From Desulfobulbus rhabdoformis (lineage in GTDB: Bacteria; Desulfobacterota; Desulfobulbia; Desulfobulbales; Desulfobulbaceae), in the NCBI RefSeq assembly GCF_016919065.1, contig NZ_JAFFQA010000011.1, forward strand, positions 62,001 to 126,000: 64,000 nt of DNA, read 5' to 3'. The notes beneath the pieces were generated by a model that was given only the letters and a program-made list of their open reading frames with translations, did not search any database and had not been told where the DNA came from. A program made the position numbers and the translations under genes. Positions 20,161 to 28,000 of this stretch are shown piece by piece. Within the stretch, counting starts at the first letter, position 1; each line of letters starts with the position of its first letter.

Positions 20161-20193
20161 GGCATCGGTCGGTACTGATTGCCGACCGATGCC
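20161..20193 (+). other. 12-bp perfect hairpin between hcp and the siroheme protein gene
   Basis: GGCATCGGTCGG and CCGACCGATGCC with a 9-base loop, followed by TTCTCTC rather than a T-run. Probably an mRNA-processing or partial-termination element tuning expression of the downstream genes (inference). Confidence 0.6.
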
Positions 20194-20208
20194 TTCTCTC
20201 ACAATCTT

Positions 20209-20841
20209 ATGACTGAAAATTTAAAGACTTATCTCGTGTTGCCTCACTATGATGCCGGTTTATTGAGCCCTGAGGAGCTTGAACAGTTGGCTGCCCTGGC
20301 CCGCAAGTACAATATTCCTGCAACCAAGATCACCGGTGCCCAACGCATCGCCTTTTTGGGGATGGAGGAAGAGGCTGTGGTCGCCTTAAAAGATGAGCTG
20401 GGCTTGCCTGAAGGGAAGCCGGAGCAGCGGAGCCGGGTTCATTATATTCAGGCCTGCCCTGGAAAAACCTGGTGCAAATATGGGCATCAGGACGCTCTCT
20501 CGCTGGCTGAGCGCATCAAAAAACTGGAGATGGACGGGCCTTTGCCTGCCAAGGTCAAGGTGGGGATCTCCGGCTGTCGTTTTTGCTGTTGCGAGTCCTG
20601 GATGCGGGATATCGGCCTTGCCGGAGAAAGCAAGGGCTGGCGGCTCACCTTTGGTGGTAATGCGGCCGGAAGGCCACGAATAGGGGACATTATTGCTGAC
20701 CGTCTCAGTGGTGATGAGGCCGTGGAGCTTGTACGTAAGGCGCTGAACTACTACCGCCAAGAGGCTACATCAAAAACTCGTACCGCCCGTTTTGCAGAGC
20801 GATTGGGCGTTGAAGGATTGAAAAAAGCAGTTTTAGGTTGA
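20209..20841 (+). CDS. Small assimilatory-type siroheme sulfite/nitrite reductase
   Basis: 210 residues with a ferredoxin-like half domain and the siroheme/4Fe-4S signature: CX5C in ACPGKTWCKYG (about residue 85) and CX3C in GISGCRFCCCESW (about 124). This is the monomeric minimal form seen in the low-molecular-weight sulfite reductase (P590) of Desulfovibrio, about 218 residues. Located between hcp and a ferredoxin under a probable HcpR promoter, so reduction of nitrite, hydroxylamine or sulfite during nitrosative stress is plausible. ATG 20209 is used; it lies just after a strong hairpin and has no clear SD. A TTG at 20179 is inside the hairpin. Confidence 0.82.
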   Translation: MTENLKTYLVLPHYDAGLLSPEELEQLAALARKYNIPATKITGAQRIAFLGMEEEAVVALKDELGLPEGKPEQRSRVHYIQACPGKTWCKYGHQDALSLAERIKKLEMDGPLPAKVKVGISGCRFCCCESWMRDIGLAGESKGWRLTFGGNAAGRPRIGDIIADRLSGDEAVELVRKALNYYRQEATSKTRTARFAERLGVEGLKKAVLG

Positions 20842-20859
20842 TTGGAACAAGGAAAGGCT

Positions 20860-21600
20860 ATGACGAAGGTTACACGGAAGATAGTTGAGATAGATGATGA
20901 ACTCTGCGATGGGTGCGGTCAATGTGTGCCCGATTGTGCCGAAGGCTCCCTGCGCATTGTCGATGGCAAGGCCCGCCTGGTGGCCGATAAACTCTGCGAC
21001 GGTCTGGGGGCCTGTCTGGGATCTTGTCCCACCGGCGCGCTCAAAATTATCGAACGTGAGGCAGAGGAGTTTGACGAAGAGGCTGTTGAGGAGTTTCTTG
21101 CCCGGGAAAAAGCGCAGGAGCAGCCGACAAGTGCCTGCGGTTGTCCTTCCTCACAGATTCAGTCGCTTCAGCCGGTGACTTCCTGTCAGGGAGCCAATGC
21201 ACCCGGTCAACAGCTGGGATCGGCATTGTCGCACTGGCCGATACAGATTCGTTTGATCCCTGCCACGGCACCTTTTCTGGAGAATGCTGACCTGCTCGTG
21301 GCGGCTGACTGCACCACTCTGGCCTATGCCGGGCTGCAGCAGGATTTTCTTGCCGGTCGGGTGGTGATGATGGGCTGTCCCAAATTTGATGATCAGGAGC
21401 TGTATGTTCAGCGCTTTACCGAGATCTTTACCACCCGCAAGCTTAATTCTCTGACCATTCTGGTGATGGAGGTTCCTTGCTGTCACTCCATGCTTCAGAT
21501 TATCGAGAAAGCCTGGAAAGCAGCCAGTCCTGATTTTCCGGTTCGCCATGTGGTTATCACCACCAAGGGAGAGATCAAAGAAGAGGTGAGTTGGTCCTGA
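20860..21600 (+). CDS. 2x4Fe-4S ferredoxin-domain protein of the hcp operon
   Basis: 246 residues. The N-terminal ferredoxin domain has a complete cluster motif (CDGCGQCVPDC) and a second one in which the second cysteine is Leu (CDGLGACLGSCP), so the second cluster would be 3Fe-4S or altered. After a charged linker and a Cys-rich patch (SACGCPS) comes a conserved globular C-terminus with RVVMMGCPKFDD and EVPCCHSM. Probable electron donor or cluster-bearing partner for Hcp or the siroheme protein (inference from position). AAGGAAAGG precedes ATG 20860. Confidence 0.8.
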   Translation: MTKVTRKIVEIDDELCDGCGQCVPDCAEGSLRIVDGKARLVADKLCDGLGACLGSCPTGALKIIEREAEEFDEEAVEEFLAREKAQEQPTSACGCPSSQIQSLQPVTSCQGANAPGQQLGSALSHWPIQIRLIPATAPFLENADLLVAADCTTLAYAGLQQDFLAGRVVMMGCPKFDDQELYVQRFTEIFTTRKLNSLTILVMEVPCCHSMLQIIEKAWKAASPDFPVRHVVITTKGEIKEEVSWS

Positions 21601-21641
21601 AATGCGATTCTTAAGGGCAGGGGAGTGTTTAACCTGCTTTG

Positions 21642-21690
21642 AATGCCCGGTATGTTGAAGGAGTACTTTCAATATACCGGGCATTTTTGT
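21642..21690 (+). terminator. Rho-independent terminator after the hcp operon
   Basis: AATGCCCGGTAT and ATACCGGGCATT form a 12-bp stem, with a further inner TTGAA/TTCAA pairing, followed by TTTTGTTCTC. It closes the hcp-siroheme-ferredoxin unit. Confidence 0.85.
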
Positions 21691-21828
21691 TCTCACTTTT
21701 CTTGTTGCTTGCGTTGCATGAGCGCTTGACAATCAGCATGACGGAGGCCATGTTTGCCCATCTGCGATGCTTCAGCATCACCAGCCCCCTGGCATCGCTC
21801 GCACTCCCCAAGGTTAAGGAGCACAGCA

Positions 21829-23928
21829 ATGAACGTGCAGGAGATCATGCAGACGCAGTTGCACTGTTGTAATGCGGACGCGCATCTGCAACAGGCGGCG
21901 ATGGAGTTGAATGAAAAGTGTGCAAAAGAGCTGGTCGTGGTCGGAACACATGGAACGCCCACCGGCATTTGCACCAATGATGTCCTAGTGCAAGCCCTCT
22001 CACGGGGGCAGCTGCCTTCAGCGCCCGTCGGTTCTCTGCGTCTTTCCCCCTTTGGTCAGGTCAGTGAAAACACACCGCTCAAAGAACTGGTCCACACTTC
22101 CTATTCCTACTGGTTGGTGGTCCATCAGGAACAGGTGATTGGCATCGTCCGCAGAGCAGAGCTTGATCGTTTGCTCACGGGAAGTCCCACAGCCTTTCTA
22201 GCAAGGCTTGCCCCGGTGCTGGACGGTATAGGTGCACCGATTCTGGCCGTTGATGGCGGGCGCAAAGTACTTTTGGTGAACCACGCAGCCTGCAGTGTCA
22301 TTGGGCGAAAAAAAGAGCAGATTCTGGGGCTGCCGATAGAGGAGGTGCTTCCCCCCTGCCACGCAACGAGTACCCCCCTTGCCGGAGGCGGTGTGCACAG
22401 TGAGCAGTTTAAACTTAACGAGAAGGTCTATTTGGCCAACTGGGCCACCATGGAACTTCAAGGTAAACCACTGGGGGAGTTGGCCTTTTTGCGTGATATG
22501 TCGTTTTATGAGTCGCTCACCAGTGAACTGGACCGGGTGACTGATCTCTCCAAAGAGCTTAATGCCATTATTGATTCTTCCTTTGACGGCATTTATGTCA
22601 CGGATGGCCAGAGCCGAACCCTGAGGGTCAATCAGGCCTATGAACGTATCAGCGGGATTAAAAGTGCGGAGGTGGTGGGACGGACCATGTCCAGCCTGGT
22701 AACTGAGGGCTTTTACAATGAATCCGCAACGCTGAAGGTCCTGGAGGAGGGGCGGCCTGTCACTATTGTTCAGCATATCATGAAGACCGGGAAGACTATC
22801 GTGGTCACCGGGAACCCCGTCTATGATGACAACGGCACTATTTTTCGCGTTGTCACCAATGTGCGTGACGTAACCGAACTGAACCAGCTGCAGGAAAAGA
22901 TTAAAAAAATGGAGCAGTTGCAGAGCCGCTACGAGCTGGAGTTGCAACAGCTTCGCGGGGGCACTGAGGATCAACGTCGCTTTGTGATCAAATCCAAGAA
23001 AATGAAAGAGATCTATGGACTTGCGCTCAAGCTTTCCAAGGTGGACTCCACTATTCTTATTCAGGGGGACTCCGGTGTCGGCAAGGAGGTCTTCTCTGAA
23101 ATTGTCCACTCTCACGGTGCCCGCCAGAAAAAGCCCTTTGTGAAAATCAGTTGTGCCGCTATTCCCGAAAATTTGCTGGAATCCGAACTCTTTGGCTATG
23201 CTCCCGGCGCTTTTACCGGGGCCAACCGAGAAGGGCGTGCCGGTATTTTTGAAATAGCCAACGGCGGCACCATCTTTCTCGATGAGATTGGCGAGTTGCC
23301 CATGAGTCTGCAGGTGAAGCTCTTGCGGGTGCTGCAGGAACGCGAAATCGTTCGTGTGGGAGGCTCACGCTCTATCAAAGTTGACACGCGTATTATGGCC
23401 GCAACCAATCGTGATCTGGAAGAGATGGTGCGCCATAAGCAGTTTCGTAAAGATCTCTTCTTTCGACTGAACGTAGTCCCCGTGCTCATTCCCCCCCTGA
23501 GGGAACGCAAGGAGGCAATCAGTCATTTTATCTACTTCTTTCTGGATAAGCATAACCGGAAATACGGTTTCAGCCGCCAGATTACTCCCGAGGCTGTCGA
23601 TACCCTGGTGGAGTACGACTGGCCAGGCAATGTGCGCGAACTGGAAAATATGATTGAGCGGTTGGTGGTTATGGCTCAGGGGGAGATTATAGCTGCCGAT
23701 GATCTGCCGGGGCGGGTGAAAGGCGAACAGGTGGTGGGCAATACGCAATCCCTGGAAGAAAAACCCCTGAAACAGGCCCTGGCTGAGCTGGAAGGACAGC
23801 TTCTGCGCTCAGCGCTTGTAAAGCATGGAAGCTCCCGTAAAGCCGCCGCAGCTCTGGGGGTGAATCAGTCGACTGTAGTGCGCAAGGCCAGTCGGCTTGG
23901 AATATGTCTTGGCGAGCAGGCGAACTGA
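21829..23928 (+). CDS. Sigma-54 enhancer-binding activator with CBS and PAS domains
   Basis: 699 residues. A CBS-domain pair (1-125, MNVQEIMQTQLHC and GIVRRAELDRLL) probably binds an adenine nucleotide. Next come two PAS domains (about 130-235 and 255-375; FDGIYVTDGQSRTLRVNQAYERI), an AAA+ domain with Walker A GDSGVGKE, intact GAFTGA loop (YAPGAFTGANREG) and Walker B IFLDEIGELP, then a Fis-type helix-turn-helix (SSRKAAAALGVNQSTVVRKA). ATG 21829 follows AAGGAG; an upstream in-frame start overlaps the leader. It lies directly before a permease-dehydrogenase cluster with two candidate enhancer sites, so that cluster is the likely target. Confidence 0.9.
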   Translation: MNVQEIMQTQLHCCNADAHLQQAAMELNEKCAKELVVVGTHGTPTGICTNDVLVQALSRGQLPSAPVGSLRLSPFGQVSENTPLKELVHTSYSYWLVVHQEQVIGIVRRAELDRLLTGSPTAFLARLAPVLDGIGAPILAVDGGRKVLLVNHAACSVIGRKKEQILGLPIEEVLPPCHATSTPLAGGGVHSEQFKLNEKVYLANWATMELQGKPLGELAFLRDMSFYESLTSELDRVTDLSKELNAIIDSSFDGIYVTDGQSRTLRVNQAYERISGIKSAEVVGRTMSSLVTEGFYNESATLKVLEEGRPVTIVQHIMKTGKTIVVTGNPVYDDNGTIFRVVTNVRDVTELNQLQEKIKKMEQLQSRYELELQQLRGGTEDQRRFVIKSKKMKEIYGLALKLSKVDSTILIQGDSGVGKEVFSEIVHSHGARQKKPFVKISCAAIPENLLESELFGYAPGAFTGANREGRAGIFEIANGGTIFLDEIGELPMSLQVKLLRVLQEREIVRVGGSRSIKVDTRIMAATNRDLEEMVRHKQFRKDLFFRLNVVPVLIPPLRERKEAISHFIYFFLDKHNRKYGFSRQITPEAVDTLVEYDWPGNVRELENMIERLVVMAQGEIIAADDLPGRVKGEQVVGNTQSLEEKPLKQALAELEGQLLRSALVKHGSSRKAAAALGVNQSTVVRKASRLGICLGEQAN

Positions 23929-23946
23929 TGTTTTTTTGCATCGATT

Positions 23947-23962
23947 GATGCATGTTTGCATC
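23947..23962. promoter_or_regulatory. Candidate enhancer site 1, GATGCA-N4-TGCATC
   Basis: GATGCATGTTTGCATC. A further TGCATC half-site sits just upstream (23937-23942), also paired with the same GATGCA over GATT. Matches the site 93 bp downstream in half-sites and spacer length. Confidence 0.6.
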
Positions 23963-24039
23963 GAACGGAATTTAATTGTTCTATTTCAGCTAGTTGTACT
24001 GTGTTTTTTTTTGAGATATGTGTTGTGAAACCTTGTTTT

Positions 24040-24055
24040 GATGCATATATGCATC
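24040..24055. promoter_or_regulatory. Candidate enhancer site 2, GATGCA-N4-TGCATC
   Basis: GATGCATATATGCATC, a perfect 16-bp palindrome. Its position about 490 bp before the permease start fits an upstream activator site for a Fis-type sigma-54 activator. Confidence 0.6.
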
Positions 24056-24545
24056 GAGTTGTGTCTCTCAAGGTACATTGCTTGTGGTTCTGTTTGCCCC
24101 GAAAGAGCAACAAATTTATTTTTCCTGACACGGATAGGTTGTCGTGCACAATGCGAGCCGTGCAGGCTGGTGAGGCATGGTGCCTCATAAATAAAATATA
24201 AAACAGATCAGTTGCTTGGCCGTTTTTTTCTCCTCATTTCTTCTGGCGCTGAACGCAGCCTTTTCGCCGCCGGCGTCCTCGTTTCTTCACGCTCTCTTTT
24301 TCTTCAACAGGTCAAAATCAAGACCAAAAATCAATTCGGCTCATTTTTTGCTCGATAGCTCCTCGTATACATCGCCGGACCGGTATGAAATCTCTGTACG
24401 GAGAAGAGGAGGAGTAGTCGAACAACATTTATTGGGATTTTTCTTGGGCACATTGGTCCCTCGTCTTTCGTAAGATGAAGGCGCAGCCTCTGGGAGGTGA
24501 GACCAATCTGCTTTGGAGAAATCCTGAACATTGCAAGGAGTGTGT

Positions 24546-25976
24546 ATGAGAGCAAAACGAGAATATGGAGCTTGCCATCCCGGCATCCGTATGGGGATGT
24601 TTACCTTACGCCTGCCTTTTGTTCATTATCGCTTCGAGTGGGCTGATTACCTGCAAGGGCTGTTGATGTGCACCGTCTGTCTGGCGATCATTCCGGTTTT
24701 AACTGGAAAGCTGGGCATGTCCTTTGAAATTGCCCTGGCCATTGTTGTCCTCAACGGGACCCTGTATCTAGCCCATGTCACCTTTGGCGACCCTGTGATA
24801 CCCGGTTGGGTTACCCCAGCCATCCCTCTTTTAATTGCCTATATTGAGACCTTTGCCCCTGGAGTGGAGCGCATCCAGGCCCTCATCTCCTTTGAGATGA
24901 CCTTTGGCCTCTTTTGCGTTTTTCTCGGTGTAACCGGGCTTGCCAGGCGCTTTGTCTCGCTGATCCCCAATGCGGTGCAGTCAGCCATTTTGCTTGGGGC
25001 GGGCTTTTCCGCGGTCATGCTGGTCTTTAAACCGGGCGAGGGGCTCAAGAGCTTTGATTCCAACCCCTGGACCATCACCATCTGTATCGGTATCGCCTTT
25101 TACCTGCTATTTTCCGAGCATTTCAAAAAGCTGCGTCGCACCAACAAGTTTATGTACTACCTGGGCAACCTGGGCATGATGCCGGCCCTGGCTCTGGCAA
25201 TTTTTGTCGGACCGCTTCTGGGGGAACTGCCCTGGCCCACCTATGATGCGGGCATTATCACCCATCCGGATTTTGCCGGTTTGTTCCGGGATTTTACCTT
25301 CATGGGCAATATTCCTTTTCCCCCGCTGAAAATGTTTCTCACCGGCCTGCCCATGGTGATCAGCTCCTATGTAGTTGTCTTTGGTGATGTTATTCAGTCA
25401 CAGGCCTTGCTTGACGATGCCCAGAAATATCGTCCGGATGAGGACGTCGATTACAACCCCAACCGCTCCCACGTGATTTTTGGCGCCCGCAACACCATCA
25501 TGTCTGTGATTGGCCCGGACATCTCCATGTGCGGTCCGCTCTGGGCCGCGATGCAGGTTGTGGTCTGTGAGCGTTTCAAACACGGCCCCAAAGCCATGGA
25601 AACCATCAACAGTGGTGCAGGATCCTTTCGTATGGGAACCTGGACTGGCTATTTTCTGGCCCCGATTGTCTCCACGGTGAAGCCCATCCTCGGTGTGGGT
25701 CTGGCCTCGACCATGCTGATTCAGGGCTATGTCAGTGTGCGTGTCGGTGTCTTGAAATCACGCGGCTTTAATGATCTGGGCATTGCCGGTGTGGCCGGAG
25801 CCATTCTTGCCACCCGCGGTGCCGCCTGGGGCCTTGGTTCGGCCATTGTTTTGACCGGACTCATTTACCTCAGTAACTTCCGTAAAGCCTATGAAAAAGA
25901 AGAACCCATCTTTCCCTGTGATTCGCCTGAGACCATTGCCAAGGAAGTTGCCGAGGCCATGAAGGAAAATCAATAA
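24546..25976 (+). CDS. Putative permease, SLC23/NCS2-like fold
   Basis: 476-residue polytopic membrane protein with about 12-14 predicted helices. Segments such as AHVTFGDPVIPGWVTPAIPLL, FGARNTIMSVIGPDISMCGP and the GLAST-like GVGLASTMLIQGYVSVRVG suggest the SLC23/SLC26 (nucleobase/anion) fold; the match is by general pattern and not a firm family hit. ATG 24546 has AAGGAG upstream. It leads a probable operon with the NERD-like protein and alcohol and aldehyde dehydrogenases, so it may import a substrate that is oxidised by them. Confidence 0.6.
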   Translation: MRAKREYGACHPGIRMGMFTLRLPFVHYRFEWADYLQGLLMCTVCLAIIPVLTGKLGMSFEIALAIVVLNGTLYLAHVTFGDPVIPGWVTPAIPLLIAYIETFAPGVERIQALISFEMTFGLFCVFLGVTGLARRFVSLIPNAVQSAILLGAGFSAVMLVFKPGEGLKSFDSNPWTITICIGIAFYLLFSEHFKKLRRTNKFMYYLGNLGMMPALALAIFVGPLLGELPWPTYDAGIITHPDFAGLFRDFTFMGNIPFPPLKMFLTGLPMVISSYVVVFGDVIQSQALLDDAQKYRPDEDVDYNPNRSHVIFGARNTIMSVIGPDISMCGPLWAAMQVVVCERFKHGPKAMETINSGAGSFRMGTWTGYFLAPIVSTVKPILGVGLASTMLIQGYVSVRVGVLKSRGFNDLGIAGVAGAILATRGAAWGLGSAIVLTGLIYLSNFRKAYEKEEPIFPCDSPETIAKEVAEAMKENQ

Positions 25977-25991
25977 CAAGGATCAAAGGTA

Positions 25992-26702
25992 ATGCCCCGT
26001 ATTGTAGGCTCAGAACGTTTCATTGGCAGAGAGATTCCGGCAACCCATCTTTTTTTACTGGTTGTGGTTGCTGTCTCTCTGGTCGGCTTCATGCTGGTGG
26101 CTCCAGGCAACTGGACAAGTGACCTTCCTGCCTTGATGGGCACGGTGGTCATTATTCTGGTGCTGCTTGGATTTGCCCTCAACCGGGTGAATCCCATGGG
26201 CTGGAAACGGATTTTCAAAAAAAATGAATACCGTCAGCAGCTGGAAGGCAAGCACAGGGTACTGGAAGCACTCAAGGAGTTGGATGCGTCTTACCTGGTG
26301 CTCTGTTGCTTTACCTTTGAGCTGCTCCATATCGAGTTTCTCATTTTTGGTCCGACAGGCATTTTTGTGGTGGGAACCACCCACGCAAGAGATCCCCTGG
26401 AGGTTGAAAACGGGATACTCATGGCTGGCAGTCACAGCCTGCACCGGAAAACCGGCAGCCTCTGGCGCATCTGTCACCTGCTCAATCTGGTGATTCAAAA
26501 AGGCTACAAGGAAGAGTTTATGCCCAAGCCCATTTTGATCACGACCCACAGCGAGGCCGCATCGCTTGAGGAGTTTGACTCCATTGCCATTCGCTCGCCG
26601 GGGGAACTGGTGCAGGTGATCCAAGCAGCCACTGATGAACCTGTGCCGCAAGAGCTTGTCCGAGGAATGGGGAACTACGTTCGGGAGCGTTACCTGCGAT
26701 AA
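25992..26702 (+). CDS. Membrane protein with NERD-like domain
   Basis: 236 residues: two membrane helices (about 18-38 and 46-66) followed by a soluble domain. The soluble domain contains GKHRVLEALKELDASYLVLCC and FGPTGIFVVGTTH, resembling the fold pattern of NERD (nuclease-related) domains. The catalytic acidic residues and the usual E/D-x-K are not evident, so nuclease activity is doubtful. It begins 15 bp after the permease, suggesting a membrane-associated partner. Assignment is tentative. Confidence 0.5.
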   Translation: MPRIVGSERFIGREIPATHLFLLVVVAVSLVGFMLVAPGNWTSDLPALMGTVVIILVLLGFALNRVNPMGWKRIFKKNEYRQQLEGKHRVLEALKELDASYLVLCCFTFELLHIEFLIFGPTGIFVVGTTHARDPLEVENGILMAGSHSLHRKTGSLWRICHLLNLVIQKGYKEEFMPKPILITTHSEAASLEEFDSIAIRSPGELVQVIQAATDEPVPQELVRGMGNYVRERYLR

Positions 26703-26730
26703 TACACTGGATAACCGTCAGCATTCGTTC

Positions 26731-26755
26731 GGGGGGGCAGCCTCTAGAGCCCCCC
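26731..26755. other. GC-rich hairpin between NERD-like gene and alcohol dehydrogenase
   Basis: GGGGGGC pairs with GCCCCCC across a 10-base loop containing CTCTAGA. Not followed by a T-run; possible mRNA-processing or attenuating structure within the operon. Confidence 0.45.
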
Positions 26756-26831
26756 GCTCTTGTTCGCTGATGCTGCAGATACAGCAGGGGGAGACCATTT
26801 GCTTGGAACTCCCCTGCGTAAGGAGAAAAAA

Positions 26832-27989
26832 ATGTCGAAAAAAACACTGTTTCGGACCACCGGCCGCATCGTGCAAGGCGCTGGAACACTGAACAGCATT
26901 GTTGATGAATTAAAGCAACTTGGTGGCACCAAGGCTATCATTGTTACCGATCCTGGCCTGGTGGCAACCGGTATAATTGACCAGCTGGAAGAACTGCTGA
27001 AAGCAGGAAATATGCCCTTTGTTCGTTTTGACCAGGTCGAGGCGGACCCGCGTTTTGAACTGGTCGATGAGGTGGTACAGCTGGTCAAGGGGGAGCAGGT
27101 CGACTGTGTTGTCGGTATTGGTGGCGGCTCCTCGCTCGATATTGCCAAGGTGGTCTCGGTCATGGTCACCAATCCCGGCAGTGTGGAGGAGTATTTTGGT
27201 ATCGATCTGGTTCAGAAGCCCGGTATCCCACTGGTCTTGATTCCGACCACCGCCGGAACCGGCAGTGAGGTCACTCCCATTGTCATCCTCTCCGATCACC
27301 AGGAAAAGCTGAAAAAAGGTGTGGTCAGCGCCCATCTCTTTCCGTCGACCGCACTGCTTGATCCGGAACTGACCGTGGGCCTACCACCAGCGGTCACTGC
27401 GGCCACGGGTATGGATGCACTCATCCACGCCATGGAGGCCTACACCTCCATCAACGCAAACTCCATGACCGATATGCTGGCGATTCAGGCCATGGATCTG
27501 ATTTACAATAATATCCGCACGGCCTATGCTAATGGCAGTGATATCGCGGCACGGGAGAAGATGCTTGAGGGATCAATGCTTGCCGGTATGGCTTTCGCCA
27601 ATGCCGGAGTGACGGCGGTCCATGCCTTTGCCTATCCCATTGGGGCTGAGTTTCACATCCCCCACGGTATTGCCAACACCATCATGCTGCCGCCGGTCAT
27701 GGCCTTCAATCTGATCGGTAATCTGGAGAAGTTTGCCGATATCGCCCGTATCTTTGGTGAGAACGGCGAAGGCATGAGCAGTCGTAAGCTGGCTGAGCAT
27801 GGGCTGGCAGCCGTGCATGCGCTGGCCACTGATCTCAATGTGCCCCAGAAACTCAGTGGTTATGGCGTCCAGGAAAAAGATATCCCCACCCTGGCTGAAG
27901 GTGTGATGAAGGTCACGCGACTTCTGGCCAACAACCCGCGTACCCTGCGCCTTGAAGATGCGGAAGCCATCTATCGCCAGGTTTTGTAA
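26832..27989 (+). CDS. Iron-containing alcohol dehydrogenase
   Basis: Group III NAD(P)-dependent alcohol dehydrogenase of 385 residues that interconverts a primary alcohol and an aldehyde. It has the GGGSSLDIAK nucleotide-binding motif (about residue 96), the TTAGTGSEVTP block and the metal-ligand region GMDALIHAMEAY ... HAFAYPIGAEFHIPHGIANT with conserved histidines. AGGAGAAAAAA precedes the ATG. The aldehyde dehydrogenase 11 bp downstream is probably coupled with it. Substrate is open: ethanol, propanediol, glycol or a sulfonated alcohol are all compatible. Confidence 0.92.
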   Translation: MSKKTLFRTTGRIVQGAGTLNSIVDELKQLGGTKAIIVTDPGLVATGIIDQLEELLKAGNMPFVRFDQVEADPRFELVDEVVQLVKGEQVDCVVGIGGGSSLDIAKVVSVMVTNPGSVEEYFGIDLVQKPGIPLVLIPTTAGTGSEVTPIVILSDHQEKLKKGVVSAHLFPSTALLDPELTVGLPPAVTAATGMDALIHAMEAYTSINANSMTDMLAIQAMDLIYNNIRTAYANGSDIAAREKMLEGSMLAGMAFANAGVTAVHAFAYPIGAEFHIPHGIANTIMLPPVMAFNLIGNLEKFADIARIFGENGEGMSSRKLAEHGLAAVHALATDLNVPQKLSGYGVQEKDIPTLAEGVMKVTRLLANNPRTLRLEDAEAIYRQVL

Positions 27990-28000
27990 GGAGTGAAGCT

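Larger units (their letters stand above)
23929..24545. other. 617-bp intergenic region with enhancer-like palindromes
   Basis: Long AT-rich leader between the activator and the permease gene. The first 130 bp hold the GATGCA/TGCATC sites listed separately. I looked for a -24/-12 promoter (GG-N10-GC) in the rest and found no convincing match. Confidence 0.5.

Noticed and set aside
24100..24545. Possible -24/-12 promoter before the permease
   Set aside because: Several GG...GC pairs were checked; spacings were 8 or 11 rather than 10 bases and the flanking bases did not match.
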